64,000 bases of DNA. It comes from Muribaculaceae bacterium. Lineage in GTDB: Bacteria > Bacteroidota > Bacteroidia > Bacteroidales > Muribaculaceae. The position numbers and the translations under genes are program-made. This document shows, in pieces, positions 51,179 through 60,101 of the stretch. The stretch is taken from positions 98,049-162,048 of the forward strand of contig JAGAYZ010000015.1 of assembly GCA_017940245.1 (NCBI GenBank), written 5' to 3'. How positions within the stretch are numbered: the first letter of the stretch is position 1; each line of letters opens with the position of its first letter. Under the pieces are notes generated by a model, which saw nothing but the letters and a program-made list of their open reading frames with translations, was not told the origin of the DNA and ran no database searches.

Positions 51179-51219
51179 GGGCTTAAGTGGCACCTTGAAG
51201 ATTTCATCGCTCTTTGCTG

Positions 51220-52593
51220 TCACTTGTCTCCGTTACTGCTTGGCTTGAATGTCTTGCGTTCTCCTTTAGGACGATTATTGTAGCCTTTGCTAGATACTGG
51301 CTTGCGACGCTCATCCTTGCGGTGGCGATCTTGCATGTCACGTCGTTCCGTGTTAGGACGTTGTTTACCTTCTACACCACCGCTTTCGGCTTCACGATTC
51401 TTTGGTGGACGCTGACGGTTACGCTCATTGCCATTTTGCGACTGATCGCTTCTACTTTCACGATTGTCGCGCGACTTTTTCTGCTTCTTTCTCTTCTTTT
51501 TATCGAAACGATTGATGGCATCCTGTCCCAGAATGTCGCCAAACGCATTCTTTTCAAATTCACGTTCGGCATCATCCAGAGCCAACTTATCGGGTTTCAT
51601 CCCATTCTCGTTAAGCGAAATGATTTCAAACACTCGCTCAACGGGCAGATTCACCAGATTCTCGGGCACACCCTTCTTGGTACTGTAAGACACTTCACGC
51701 TTGAGCACATCGGCTTTGAACTGATAGTACTCTTTGTCTTTGGTTTCCAGCACCACGTCGCGGGGAGGCATTCCGCGGCTGGCCTCCATATAGGAGTCGA
51801 CCTCAAAATTGATGCAACACTTGAGTTTCGCGCACTGTCCGGCCAACTTCTGCGGATTGAGCGAAATGTCTTGAAAACGCGCGGCACTGGTGGCTACACT
51901 CACAAAACTTGTCATCCACGACGCACAGCACAAAGGACGCCCACACGGACCGATACCGCCAATGCGGCCGGCTTCCTGCCGGGCACCTATCTGTTTCATC
52001 TCCACACGTATCTTGAACACATCTGCCAGCACTTTAATCAACTGGCGGAAGTCGACGCGCTCGTCGGCAATATAATAGAATATGGCTTTGTTGCCATCGC
52101 CCTGGTATTCTACATCGCCAATTTTCATCTTCAGCCCCAGGTCTACCGCAATTTTGCGAGAGCGAATCATCGTATCCACTTCGCGTGCCTTGGCTTCCTC
52201 ATATCGCTCGAGGTCGACCTGCTTGGCTTTGCGGAAAATGCGCAGGATTTCGGCATCAGGCTTGAGATTGGCACGTTTCATCTGCAATTTGACCAGTTTA
52301 CCGGTCATAGCCACCTGGCCAATGTCGTGCCCGGGATTGGCTTCCACAGCCACCATGTCGCCCACATGCAAATCCAGGCCGGCAGAATTGCGATAGAATC
52401 CACGGCGAGTGTTCTTGAAATGAACTTCCACGATGTCGAAGTCGTTCATCTCGCCGGGAATGTCTTCCAGCCAGTTGGTGCTGCGCAAGTTGCAACGCCC
52501 ACCACAACCACCGGCACTCACCTGCGTTCCGCAGTGAATGTTGTGCGGTTGAGTTGCCGCTTCGCTTGCCACATTAGTTTTCTCCTCACTCAT
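51220..52593 (-). CDS. PSP1-domain protein (RicT/YaaT-like)
   Basis: A 457-residue cytoplasmic protein from ATG 52593 (an in-frame ATG at 52608 would overlap rny). The PSP1 core includes CGPCGRPLCCASWMTSF in GIGPCGRPLC and CAKLKCCINFEVDSYMEASR, with cysteines that bind iron-sulfur in RicT, and LDLHVGDMVAVEANPGHDIG near residue 58. A basic, low-complexity tail follows (KKKRKKQKKSRDNRESRS). In Bacillus, RicT guides RNase Y; here it lies next to rny, which fits a shared RNA-processing role. GldH follows with overlapping ends. Confidence 0.88.
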   Translation of the reverse strand: MSEEKTNVASEAATQPHNIHCGTQVSAGGCGGRCNLRSTNWLEDIPGEMNDFDIVEVHFKNTRRGFYRNSAGLDLHVGDMVAVEANPGHDIGQVAMTGKLVKLQMKRANLKPDAEILRIFRKAKQVDLERYEEAKAREVDTMIRSRKIAVDLGLKMKIGDVEYQGDGNKAIFYYIADERVDFRQLIKVLADVFKIRVEMKQIGARQEAGRIGGIGPCGRPLCCASWMTSFVSVATSAARFQDISLNPQKLAGQCAKLKCCINFEVDSYMEASRGMPPRDVVLETKDKEYYQFKADVLKREVSYSTKKGVPENLVNLPVERVFEIISLNENGMKPDKLALDDAEREFEKNAFGDILGQDAINRFDKKKRKKQKKSRDNRESRSDQSQNGNERNRQRPPKNREAESGGVEGKQRPNTERRDMQDRHRKDERRKPVSSKGYNNRPKGERKTFKPSSNGDK

Positions 52594-52597
52594 GGCA

Positions 52598-54139
52598 TCA
52601 CTTTGCATAACTCACGGCACGAGTTTCACGAATAACGGTGATGCGCACCTGTCCGGGATAAGTGAGTTCATCCTGGATTTTCTGTGCAATCTCGGTACTG
52701 AGGCGTTCGGTCTCGGCATCGGTAATCTTGTCGGCACCGACAATTACACGCAGTTCGCGTCCTGCCTGGATGGCATAGGTTTTCACCACACCTGGATAGC
52801 TGGCTGCAAGATGTTCAAGATCGTTAAGTCGCTTGATATAAGCTTCCACCACCTCACGGCGTGCCCCGGGGCGTGCTCCCGAAATGGCATCGCACACTTG
52901 CACAATGGGGGCATAGATACTGGTCGCCTCGATTTCATCGTGGTGGGCACCGATAGCATTACAAATGTCGGCTTTCTCTTTATATTTCTCAGCCAACTTC
53001 ATGCCGAGTTCTGCATGCGGCAGTTCGGGCTCGTCGTCGGGCACCTTGCCGATGTCGTGCAACAGACCTGCACGGCGGGCTTTTTTAGGATTCAATCCCA
53101 GTTCACTGGCCATGATTGCGCACAGATTGGCCGTTTCGCGACTATGCTGCAACAGGTTCTGTCCGTAGCTGGAGCGATATTTCATCTTGCCGATCAAGCG
53201 AATCAACTCGGGGTGCAATCCATGAATACCCATATCTATTGCGGTGCGCTTGCCGGTCTCGATGACTTCTTCTTCGACCTGCTTCTTCACTTTGGCCACC
53301 ACCTCCTCGATGCGTGCCGGATGAATGCGCCCATCGGCTACCAGCTGGTGCAGTGCCAGGCGAGCTATTTCGCGGCGCACAGGGTCAAAGCCCGAAAGCA
53401 CGATGGCTTCTGGTGTGTCGTCGACAATGATTTCGATACCGGTCGCAGCCTCAAGAGCACGTATGTTGCGTCCTTCACGGCCGATGATGCGTCCCTTGAT
53501 TTCATCGTTGTCGATGTGAAACACAGTAACTGCGTTTTCTACCGCGGTTTCGGTGGCGACACGCTGGATGGTTTCCACGATGATGCGCTTGGCTTCCTTA
53601 TTGGCGGTGAGCTTGGCATCGTCCATGATATCATTGATGTAACTGGCGGCAGCGGTCTTGGCCTCGTCCTTCATGCTCTCCACGAGTTTTTCTTTGGCTT
53701 CCTCGGCCGTGAGTCCACTCACGTGCTCAAGTGTTTCGCGGGCACTTTTCTCCAGTTTGTCAACTTCTTTGGCACGGTATTCGAGTTCATTGTTCTGACT
53801 GTCAAGTTTTTGTTTGAGCGAGTCGAGTTCGTTGCGACGGCGCTGCAAGTCGCCCTGCTGCTGGTTGAGCTGGATTTCGCGCTGTTTGGCCTTAGCTTCG
53901 CTGTTTTGCACCTTCTGCAATCGTTGGTTGGCCTGTTTTTCGGCCTCGCTCTTGATGGCCATTCCCTCTTCTTTGCCTTTGATAACCTCATTGTTTTTCA
54001 GCACCTCGGCTTCAAGTCGAGCTTTTTCAATAATTTCGCTGGCTTTTGACTTGGCGCTGTTACGAGCCATGTAGTTGGCCACCAGCGCACCCACTGCGAG
54101 TGCGACCGCGGCAACTACCAAAATGATTATAATGTTCAT
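52598..54139 (-). CDS. rny: Ribonuclease Y
   Basis: A 513-residue endoribonuclease. Residues 1-23 are a membrane anchor ([20 protein letters not shown]), then a long coiled coil ([20 protein letters not shown]), a KH RNA-binding domain ([20 protein letters not shown]) and an HD domain ([20 protein letters not shown] and [15 protein letters not shown]). It starts mRNA decay at the membrane. The ATG at 54139 gives the anchor as first segment; earlier in-frame codons back to 54208 are not used. Its gene end is near the ricT-like start. Confidence 0.95.
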   Translation of the reverse strand: MNIIIILVVAAVALAVGALVANYMARNSAKSKASEIIEKARLEAEVLKNNEVIKGKEEGMAIKSEAEKQANQRLQKVQNSEAKAKQREIQLNQQQGDLQRRRNELDSLKQKLDSQNNELEYRAKEVDKLEKSARETLEHVSGLTAEEAKEKLVESMKDEAKTAAASYINDIMDDAKLTANKEAKRIIVETIQRVATETAVENAVTVFHIDNDEIKGRIIGREGRNIRALEAATGIEIIVDDTPEAIVLSGFDPVRREIARLALHQLVADGRIHPARIEEVVAKVKKQVEEEVIETGKRTAIDMGIHGLHPELIRLIGKMKYRSSYGQNLLQHSRETANLCAIMASELGLNPKKARRAGLLHDIGKVPDDEPELPHAELGMKLAEKYKEKADICNAIGAHHDEIEATSIYAPIVQVCDAISGARPGARREVVEAYIKRLNDLEHLAASYPGVVKTYAIQAGRELRVIVGADKITDAETERLSTEIAQKIQDELTYPGQVRITVIRETRAVSYAK

Positions 54140-54164
54140 TACATTAAAATTGAAAAATATATTA

Positions 54165-54305
54165 ATAAAAACGCACCACCCCATGGCATCGTGCCACACG
54201 CCATTCAAGCATGTGCCACACTCTGCGCCTAAGGGAAGTGCAGGAACCTATTCTCTCAATTGTAAATGCCACACAGCAGAAACTCCGGCAAAACCGGCAT
54301 TACCG
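54165..54305 (-). ncRNA. ssrS: Possible 6S RNA between zapA and rny
   Basis: The 170 bases between zapA and rny hold no gene. On the minus strand several complementary pieces occur: TGGCAT/ATGCCA, CTGC/GCAG and TGGCA-CGA-TGCCA, then a T-run near 54166-54171. I recall 6S RNA next to zapA and rny in Bacteroidota, but no consensus was compared here. Boundaries are rough. Confidence 0.38.
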
Positions 54306-54309
54306 CTGG

Positions 54310-54612
54310 TCATTCCACATTCACGACCAACTCGTCGAGCTGACGCTCAAAGTCGGCCAGATAGTCATTGACTTCATTGCTCTGCTGGTAAGCTACCCAG
54401 TAGAGACGCGCAAACTGAAATGCCACTCGAGCCAGGAGCTCGTGTGACGACGACTTTTCGCCATACCGCTTCATCCATGTGTCCCATAGCGTGTTCACCA
54501 GTTTTTCCGCCTCGCGTGATGCCACCTCATCGCTGGGAGTGACGCTCAACGCTATCGGCTGGTTTACATCGGCCAACTGGATCCAGATGTTATGTCGTTT
54601 CTCGTTTGCCAT
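54310..54612 (-). CDS. zapA: Cell division protein ZapA
   Basis: A 100-residue protein starting MANEKRHNIWIQLADVNQPI, with the ZapA pattern of an N-terminal globular part and a helical end (EVNDYLADFERQLDELVVNV). ZapA promotes FtsZ bundling at midcell. It follows a small coiled-coil gene by 44 bases on the same strand and is upstream of rny, a conserved order in Bacteroidota. Confidence 0.85.
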   Translation of the reverse strand: MANEKRHNIWIQLADVNQPIALSVTPSDEVASREAEKLVNTLWDTWMKRYGEKSSSHELLARVAFQFARLYWVAYQQSNEVNDYLADFERQLDELVVNVE

Positions 54613-54656
54613 TTTGTATTTGTAGTGACGCCCACAGGTGTGTCGTCACCAAAATA

Positions 54657-54947
54657 TTATGTATTCAACTGTGAGATACACTTGTCAATGTCCCGCACAA
54701 GACGGTTAATCATCAGGCGAGCCTCACTTAACTGCTCGGGAGTGGCCGACATCGTACGCGCCACTCGCAGGTAGTGATTTTCACGCTCAAGACGCTGCTT
54801 GTCGGCAAGCAATTGCTCGTTTTCGCGCTTGAGGCGCTCCACTTGTTCATCGGCACTTTGCTTCAAGGCAAGCAGTTGCCGGTATTTTTCCACCAGCACG
54901 TTGCTCTTGCCCACAATACGATTCAGCCGTTGTTGCAAATCGGTTGC
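54657..54947 (-). CDS. Coiled-coil protein upstream of zapA
   Basis: 96 residues from the ATG at 54947, MATDLQQRLNRIVGKSNVLV, then a heptad-rich helix (DEQVERLKRENEQLLADKQR, LERENHYLRVARTM). It is a small cytoplasmic coiled-coil protein commonly found before zapA in Bacteroidota, perhaps a ZapB-like partner; this is inference. The in-frame ATG at 54971 is not used because it sits inside the promoter. Confidence 0.75.
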   Translation of the reverse strand, partial: ATDLQQRLNRIVGKSNVLVEKYRQLLALKQSADEQVERLKRENEQLLADKQRLERENHYLRVARTMSATPEQLSEARLMINRLVRDIDKCISQLNT

Positions 54948-54970
54948 CATGATAATCAACAATTTTCGCA

Positions 54971-54978
54971 CAAAAGTA
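54971..54978 (-). promoter_or_regulatory. -7 box (TACTTTTG) for coiled-coil/zapA/rny set
   Basis: Minus strand TACTTTTG, 24-31 bases before the ATG at 54947. It overlaps the alternative ATG at 54971 and so decides the start. Confidence 0.6.
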
Positions 54979-55139
54979 GCAAAAATTTTCCATTCAAACG
55001 CAATTTTTAAAGCAAAACTTTAACGACGGCCACACTTTTATTCCAAATCCTAATCTGTTTTGCCGCAGAAAGTCAAAACTTTTTCTCGACTTAAGCTTAA
55101 TTTAACTTGCATGTGCTCAGTTACGGCACACCAGCGTTG

Positions 55140-55147
55140 TAATTTTG
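55140..55147 (+). promoter_or_regulatory. -7 box (TAATTTTG) for small membrane protein
   Basis: TAATTTTG, about 53 bases before the ATG at 55200. Confidence 0.6.
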
Positions 55148-55199
55148 CAGCGTGAACACTTCACAAACCGATTATATATACCTCTAAACACACACAATT

Positions 55200-55337
55200 A
55201 TGAAAGAGATCATCAACATTATCGAAGGTGAAATGGGCAACGCCACCACACAGCACACCGCCAGCGACCACAGTTTTCAACTGAGCCTGCTGGTCATCGC
55301 CACCATTTTGGTGAGTTTGATGGAATGGGTTTACTAA
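55200..55337 (+). CDS. Small membrane protein, 45 residues
   Basis: MKEIINIIEGEMGNATTQHT then ASDHSFQLSLLVIATILVSL and MEWVY. It has one membrane segment at about 29-41 near the C-terminus and an exposed N-terminal half. A clean TAnnTTTG promoter lies upstream. The stop overlaps the end of the convergent NSS transporter gene by four bases. I do not recognise a family; its position fits a small accessory protein. The good promoter and clean frame make it likely to be real. Confidence 0.6.
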   Translation: MKEIINIIEGEMGNATTQHTASDHSFQLSLLVIATILVSLMEWVY

Positions 55338-56674
55338 AGCACGCCCACGTAGTAAAGGAAGATGAGCACAATGGCTACCGGTGCCACATAGCGAAGGCAG
55401 AACACCACATAGCGTGTGAGCACCGGAGCCAGACGCGAGCCATCGTTGAGTTGCCGACGCACTACACGGCGGTCAACAACCCATCCCACATAGATGGCCG
55501 TAAACAAGCCGCCAAGCAGCATGAACACGTTGGCCGAGGCATAATTGAGCAAGTCAAAGATGTTCATTCCGAAAGCCCTGATGTGATCCAGCACGTTGAA
55601 CGAAAGAGCGCACACCACAGCCATGGCTACCACGACAACGGCACACCACAGCGTAGAGCGGCGGCGACTCATCTTCCCTTCTTCCATCAAGAAAGCGATG
55701 GGTATCTCGCTCAGCGAAATGGTACTGGTGAGCGAAGCCACCAGCAGCAGGGTGAAGAACAGCACGCACCACACCTGCCCACCGGTCATCTGCTGGAAAA
55801 TGGCCGGTAACACCTCGAACACGAGCTTGGGTCCGGCTTGCGGCTCAAAGCCATAAGAGAACACCGCGGGAAAAATCACCACACCAGCCAGCAATGCCAC
55901 CAGCGTGTCGAGACCAGCAATAACACCGGCATCACGGGTGAGCGACGTCTTGTCGTTGAAATAAGATGAATATGTGATCAGGCATGCAATGCCCAGCGAC
56001 AACGACATGAAAGCCTGCCCCATGGCATCGACCACTCCGCGCCATGTGAAATGGCTAAAGTCTACCGCAAACAGGAATTTAAGTCCATCACCACACTTGG
56101 GCATCGTGAACGAATTGATGCAGAACACCACCAGCAACAAAAACAACAAGGGCATCAGGAAAGTGGACAAACGCTCGATACCTTTCTCCACACCCTGTAA
56201 CATAACAGCAAAATTCACAACCATGAACAACAGCGTCCAGCCCACACAGCGCCATGGCGACGCCATGAACGTGGCGAAAATGTCGCTATACTCCTGCGGC
56301 GTGTGTCCGCTGAGCTCACCTGTGAACGACAGATACAGGTACTCACAAACCCAGCCGCACACCACACTATAGAAACTCAACGTGGTGATTGCGCCCAGGA
56401 TGCACACCGGCGTGAACCACTTGACCTTGCTGCCGGGCGCCAACTGCTCGAGTGCCCCCATCATAGATTTATGTGTGGAACGGCCGATGACAAACTCGCT
56501 GAGCATGACAGGAATGCCCAACGCCAGCACACATAATATATAGACCAAGATGAACGCTCCACCACCATTCTGACCAGCCTCATAGGGGAAACGCCAAATG
56601 TTGCCCAGCCCCACGGCCGAGCCAACCGATGCTGCGATGGCACCCATTCGTGTCGTAAATCCTGCTCGTTTCAT
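55334..56674 (-). CDS. Sodium-dependent transporter, NSS family
   Basis: A 446-residue LeuT-fold carrier with about eleven or twelve membrane segments. The start GAIAASVGSAVGLGNIWRFP (residues 11-30) and YEAGQNGGGAFILVYILCVL match the first two helices with the Na+-site residues, and SLSLGIACLITYSSYF near 235 is typical of helix 6. It imports amino acids or related compounds with sodium. The gene follows rsgA by 24 bases on the same strand. Confidence 0.93.
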   Translation of the reverse strand: MKRAGFTTRMGAIAASVGSAVGLGNIWRFPYEAGQNGGGAFILVYILCVLALGIPVMLSEFVIGRSTHKSMMGALEQLAPGSKVKWFTPVCILGAITTLSFYSVVCGWVCEYLYLSFTGELSGHTPQEYSDIFATFMASPWRCVGWTLLFMVVNFAVMLQGVEKGIERLSTFLMPLLFLLLVVFCINSFTMPKCGDGLKFLFAVDFSHFTWRGVVDAMGQAFMSLSLGIACLITYSSYFNDKTSLTRDAGVIAGLDTLVALLAGVVIFPAVFSYGFEPQAGPKLVFEVLPAIFQQMTGGQVWCVLFFTLLLVASLTSTISLSEIPIAFLMEEGKMSRRRSTLWCAVVVVAMAVVCALSFNVLDHIRAFGMNIFDLLNYASANVFMLLGGLFTAIYVGWVVDRRVVRRQLNDGSRLAPVLTRYVVFCLRYVAPVAIVLIFLYYVGVL

Positions 56675-56698
56675 ACTTATCTATTCTTAGATCGGGGG

Positions 56699-57637
56699 TT
56701 AAAACGGTTTTCTGTATTTATTATCGGGATCTTCCTCAAGGATACTCAGGTAACTGGCATAGCGCGACTGGCTGATGCGACATTCTTCCAATGCTTTGAG
56801 TACGGCACAGCCCGGTTCGTGAGTATGAGTGCAGTCACCATACTTACAATGACTTGACTCGGCAAATATCTCAGGGAAATAGTGAGCCACCTCATTACGC
56901 TCAAAGTCGATGGTGCCAAAACCCTTCACTCCGGGCGTGTCGATGAGCACGCCACCACCCGGCAAATCTATCATTTCGCTAAACGTGGTAGTGTGCATGC
57001 CTGTGTGATGAGATTCCGAAACATCGCCCACCCGCAAACGGGCGCCGGGAACCAACGCATTGATAATAGAACTCTTTCCCACGCCACTATTGCCCGACAG
57101 CAATGTGGTTTTGGCAGCAAGTACCGCTCGCAACGAGTCAAGCCCTTCGCCCGATAGTGTGGAAGTCGCAAGCACGTCATAACCAATAGTGCGATACAGA
57201 TGAGCGATTGCGACGAGCAACTCATGGTCTTCGGGCTCGACGAGCAAGTCCACCTTATTAATGACAATCACCACCGGGACACGATAGGCCTCGGCAGTTG
57301 CCAGAAAACGGTCGATGAACGTTGTATTAGTCACAGGATGAGCCAGAGTCACCACCAGCACTGCTTGATCGAGATTACTGGCAATGATCTGAAACTCCTT
57401 GCTCAGGTTGCTGGCACGACGTATAATATAGTTGCGCCGTGGCTTGATGGAGGTGATGAAGGCAGAGCCGTCGGGCTTGCAATCAATGGTCACTACGTCG
57501 CCTACAGCCACAGGATTAGTACAGCGGAAGCCCTTGAGCCTAAAGTTTCCTTTTATCTTGCAGTCGATGGGAATGCCGCCGTCGAGTGGACGCACCACAT
57601 ACCAACTACCGGTGTTTTTAATAACCAAGCCATCCAT
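56699..57637 (-). CDS. rsgA: Ribosome small subunit-dependent GTPase A
   Basis: A 312-residue circularly permuted GTPase. An OB fold ([20 protein letters not shown]) comes first; then [12 protein letters not shown] (G4), [20 protein letters not shown] (G1), [13 protein letters not shown] (G3) and a zinc site, [20 protein letters not shown] near residue 268. It helps mature the 30S subunit. The ATG at 57637 is only a few bases after the expected transcription start, so the mRNA may be nearly leaderless. Confidence 0.95.
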   Translation of the reverse strand: MDGLVIKNTGSWYVVRPLDGGIPIDCKIKGNFRLKGFRCTNPVAVGDVVTIDCKPDGSAFITSIKPRRNYIIRRASNLSKEFQIIASNLDQAVLVVTLAHPVTNTTFIDRFLATAEAYRVPVVIVINKVDLLVEPEDHELLVAIAHLYRTIGYDVLATSTLSGEGLDSLRAVLAAKTTLLSGNSGVGKSSIINALVPGARLRVGDVSESHHTGMHTTTFSEMIDLPGGGVLIDTPGVKGFGTIDFERNEVAHYFPEIFAESSHCKYGDCTHTHEPGCAVLKALEECRISQSRYASYLSILEEDPDNKYRKPF

Positions 57638-57644
57638 AATTCGG

Positions 57645-57652
57645 CAAAATTA
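57645..57652 (-). promoter_or_regulatory. -7 box (TAATTTTG) for rsgA
   Basis: Minus strand TAATTTTG ends 8 bases before the ATG at 57637, leaving almost no leader. Confidence 0.55.
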
Positions 57653-57739
57653 CAAACAATTATGCGTTTATGCAAACGTTTTACTTGTAAATCTCTAACA
57701 TAATTAATGAATTGTTGACAATATGCAGGCTTTTAATTG

Positions 57740-57747
57740 TAACTTTG
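57740..57747 (+). promoter_or_regulatory. -7 box (TAACTTTG) for small winged-helix gene
   Basis: TAACTTTG, 45-52 bases before the ATG at 57792. Confidence 0.65.
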
Positions 57748-57791
57748 CAGTGATTTAATAGAAAAGATTGTTTTATTAAAGGTTTTAAATT

Positions 57792-57995
57792 ATGAACGTA
57801 GAAACTATTGGATTATGGGCCGGTGCAACATGGAATGCACTGAACGACGCCAATGGCGTGCTGAACATGAAAGGTCTCAAGAAAGCTACAAAATTAAAAG
57901 AAAAAGAGGTTTATGCAGCTATTGGATGGCTCGCCCGTGAAGGTAAGGTCAACGTCAATGAAACAGAAACAGAAGTTGAAGTTACACTGCTCTAA
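57792..57995 (+). CDS. Small winged-helix DNA-binding protein
   Basis: A 67-residue protein, MNVETIGLWAGATWNALNDA then LKKATKLKEKEVYAAIGWLA and REGKVNVNETETEVEVTLL. The helix-helix-wing order is that of a minimal winged helix found in many Bacteroidales; its targets are unknown. Single gene with its own promoter and terminator (58017-58054). Confidence 0.85.
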   Translation: MNVETIGLWAGATWNALNDANGVLNMKGLKKATKLKEKEVYAAIGWLAREGKVNVNETETEVEVTLL

Positions 57996-58016
57996 ATTTT
58001 AATGGTTAAGCAAGAA

Positions 58017-58054
58017 AAGGCACCAGGCAAGATGATTGTCTGGCGCTTTTCTTT
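58017..58054 (+). terminator. Terminator after small winged-helix gene
   Basis: GGCACCAGGCAA pairs with TTGTCTGGCGC (with wobbles and an A/C mismatch) around GATGA, followed by TTTTCTTTC. Confidence 0.7.
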
Positions 58055-58135
58055 CTCCCCTGTAGCAATCAGCGAACCTTATTTTAGAGCTGAACGCGTC
58101 AGCCCTCAATATGTCGCCCTGCGCTAAACAAAACT

Positions 58136-58178
58136 GTGGCGGCTCCTTCTCACGAGGGGGCCGCCACGCACTTATCAC
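58136..58178 (-). terminator. Terminator after secreted protein gene (minus strand)
   Basis: GTGGCGGCTCC (58136-58146) pairs with GGGGCCGCCAC (58157-58167) with one G-U pair. On the minus strand the stem is followed by AGTTTTGTTTAG, matching the end of the gene at 58203. Confidence 0.65.
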
Positions 58179-58202
58179 TATTTATCACCTATAAAATTCA
58201 CT

Positions 58203-58961
58203 TTATTCGAGTTTACCGCCTTTGAGCAGGTAAAGATACAGCACGTTGTAGAAGTCCTTGATCTGGTCTTCGGTAAACGATTTCTTGTGGTTGATGCCAT
58301 TGCCGGCAAGGAGAACCACCTCACCCCACTGTCCATGAGAAAGTGCATAGAGCAAATCCTTTTGTGACACACCCACGACATCATCACTGTTTTCCCAGAA
58401 GAACTTGGGTTTTACCTTACCGCGTTCAACAAGTGCCGGTTTGAAATGATAGTCAAAACCATTGATATAGAAAACAGCTTCATAGAACTGCAACGGATCG
58501 TCGGCATAATATTGAATGCGCAAGTGCAATGGACTTAGTGTGCCATCGGCATTCTCGGTAAAGTAGAAATAGATGGCATTGTCTGAATTGTCCATTGTCA
58601 CACTGGTGGGCATATACTTTGAATTGACGTTTTTGAGACCACTCATCAGGGCCGAGGGCGTCTCATGAATCGTGTCATCTTGCCACACCAGGCGCTTAGG
58701 TGCTTCGGGGATATAAGTTTTCAACTCATATTTTGACAAGTCGAGCAACTGGCTCAGTAGTGAATCATCGGCCGCGGTGTCTCTTTGCACGGGACGGTGC
58801 CCCACAATGGCACCCACTCCCGTTTCGCAGCACACGCACGGACCAGGATGGGTACAACGGCAATTACGATTCCCAAACAGTGAGGCACAACTAGTTGTGC
58901 CAAGTGTCAAAGCCGTCACAGCTGCAACGGCGGTAATATGAGATAACCACTTTTTTTCCAT
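58203..58961 (-). CDS. Lipoprotein of unknown function, paralogue A
   Basis: A 252-residue protein with a lipoprotein signal, ITAVAAVTALTLGTTSC (acylated Cys near residue 25), a Cys-rich stretch (NRNCRCTHPGPCVCC), then a domain shared with the gene at 59077: YELKTYIPEAPKRLVW, DNSDNAIYFYF, LHLRIQYYADDPLQFYEAVF, DYHFKPALVERGKVKPKFFW and DLLYALSHGQWGEVVLLAGN. No known family is recognised. Being secreted or outer-membrane is likely. The gene has its own promoter at 59002-59009. Confidence 0.75.
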   Translation of the reverse strand: MEKKWLSHITAVAAVTALTLGTTSCASLFGNRNCRCTHPGPCVCCETGVGAIVGHRPVQRDTAADDSLLSQLLDLSKYELKTYIPEAPKRLVWQDDTIHETPSALMSGLKNVNSKYMPTSVTMDNSDNAIYFYFTENADGTLSPLHLRIQYYADDPLQFYEAVFYINGFDYHFKPALVERGKVKPKFFWENSDDVVGVSQKDLLYALSHGQWGEVVLLAGNGINHKKSFTEDQIKDFYNVLYLYLLKGGKLE

Positions 58962-59001
58962 TCTGTAAATTCGATATTCAGTCTTTGTGCATTGTCGCGT
59001 G

Positions 59002-59009
59002 CAAAATTA
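59002..59009 (-). promoter_or_regulatory. -7 box (TAATTTTG) for lipoprotein paralogue A
   Basis: Minus strand TAATTTTG, 41-48 bases before the ATG at 58961. Confidence 0.55.
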
Positions 59010-59076
59010 CAAAAACAAATTGAATTTACAAAATTAAATTAGAAATTTTCAAAGATAAATTTTTCTGTAGCGTTTT

Positions 59077-59946
59077 TCATAGGGTTCCACCATGCAGCAG
59101 ATACAGCTGCAATGTGGCTTTAAGAGCCTTCAACTGGTCCTCGGAAAGTTCCTTGCGATGGTTGATTCCATCGGCACCGATGAGCAACATCTCGGCCCAG
59201 CGGCAATGGGTGAGCGCATAGACCAAATCTTTATCACGCTCTTTCAGCGCATCATCGCTAAGCTCCCAGTAAAGGCGCGCCGAAATCTTTCCCCGCTTGG
59301 GCTCAGTGGGCGTATAGGAATATTCAAACCCATCTATCACGAAATCGATGCGCGAGAAGCGTAGCGGGTCGTCGGCACAATATTGTAGGCGCAGTCGCAA
59401 TGGGTCGGGAGTGGAGCGCTCATCAAAGTAGAAGTAGAAAGCGTTGTCGGTATTCTTCATAGACACATCACGCGGCATATAGCGCACAGCAGCCCCCTGA
59501 GCCGACCGGCTCAGCACTTGGGTCAATTCGTCTTCGTCTGCTTCAATCGGTTCGTCCTTCCATTTGTAAGGTTTAGGCGCTTCGGGCACAATCTGCACCA
59601 GTGAGTAGTCTTTGCTGAGTAATTCTTGCAATGCAGTCTTGTCGCCTGTAGAAGTCTGCTGATAAGCTTCGCGGCGCACCACCTTGCGATTATCTTTTTT
59701 CTTTGGTTTCGCCACAAGTTCCTCATCACCAGTCAATGAGCCGTTTTCCCGCTCCCTGCGCTCTTGTTCTTTTAGGTACTCTTTCATAGCTTTCTCACGG
59801 TCACGCTCGGGATGCAGTCGGCGCACGGGTTTACGCACGCTCTCGTCGCGCTCACTCTCCTCATCGGGCCATGGCGATTGCGCCATAGCCACTGTGGTTG
59901 CAAATGTAAATAGAACTATGATAAATAAACGCAGTAATCTCATCAC
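59077..59946 (-). CDS. Secreted protein of unknown function, paralogue B
   Basis: A 289-residue protein with a signal peptide (RLFIIVLFTFATTVAMAQ), a basic/acidic linker (RKPVRRLHPERDREKAMKEY), then the same domain as the gene at 58203: YSLVQIVPEAPKPYKWKDEP, DNAFYFYF, LRLRLQYCADDPLRFSRIDF, EYSYTPTEPKRGKISARLYW and LVYALTHCRWAEMLLIGADG, ending YLLHGGTL. Paralogue A ends LYLLKGGKLE in the same place. The two were probably made by duplication; function is unknown. Confidence 0.75.
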   Translation of the reverse strand: MMRLLRLFIIVLFTFATTVAMAQSPWPDEESERDESVRKPVRRLHPERDREKAMKEYLKEQERRERENGSLTGDEELVAKPKKKDNRKVVRREAYQQTSTGDKTALQELLSKDYSLVQIVPEAPKPYKWKDEPIEADEDELTQVLSRSAQGAAVRYMPRDVSMKNTDNAFYFYFDERSTPDPLRLRLQYCADDPLRFSRIDFVIDGFEYSYTPTEPKRGKISARLYWELSDDALKERDKDLVYALTHCRWAEMLLIGADGINHRKELSEDQLKALKATLQLYLLHGGTL

Positions 59947-59973
59947 ACATTAATATATAAGGGATTCGCACTG

Positions 59974-59981
59974 CAAAAATA
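59974..59981 (-). promoter_or_regulatory. -7 box (TATTTTTG) for paralogue B
   Basis: Minus strand TATTTTTG, about 28-35 bases before the ATG at 59946. Confidence 0.55.
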
Positions 59982-60003
59982 GTGATTTTACTCCAATCTG
60001 CAA

Positions 60004-60079
60004 AAAACTAAAAAAAACTAAACAAGTAAACAAGCAAACGATTTGCCATGTGCATGACTTTTCCGTTCACTTGTTTACT
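60004..60079 (-). terminator. Likely terminator after the porin gene
   Basis: AGTAAACAAG (60025-60034) and CTTGTTTACT (60070-60079) are exact reverse complements with a 35-base loop. On the minus strand the sequence then runs into TTTAGTTTTTTTTAG. Confidence 0.55.
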
Positions 60080-60101
60080 AGGTTTTGAACTTCGGCAAAA
60101 A

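Noticed and set aside
51214-52635. A 473-codon plus-strand frame opposite the PSP1 gene
   Set aside because: Shadow frame; the PSP1 cysteine motifs are on the minus strand.
52592-54049. A 485-codon plus-strand frame opposite rny
   Set aside because: RNase Y domains are clear on the minus strand; the antisense frame matches nothing and lacks a promoter.
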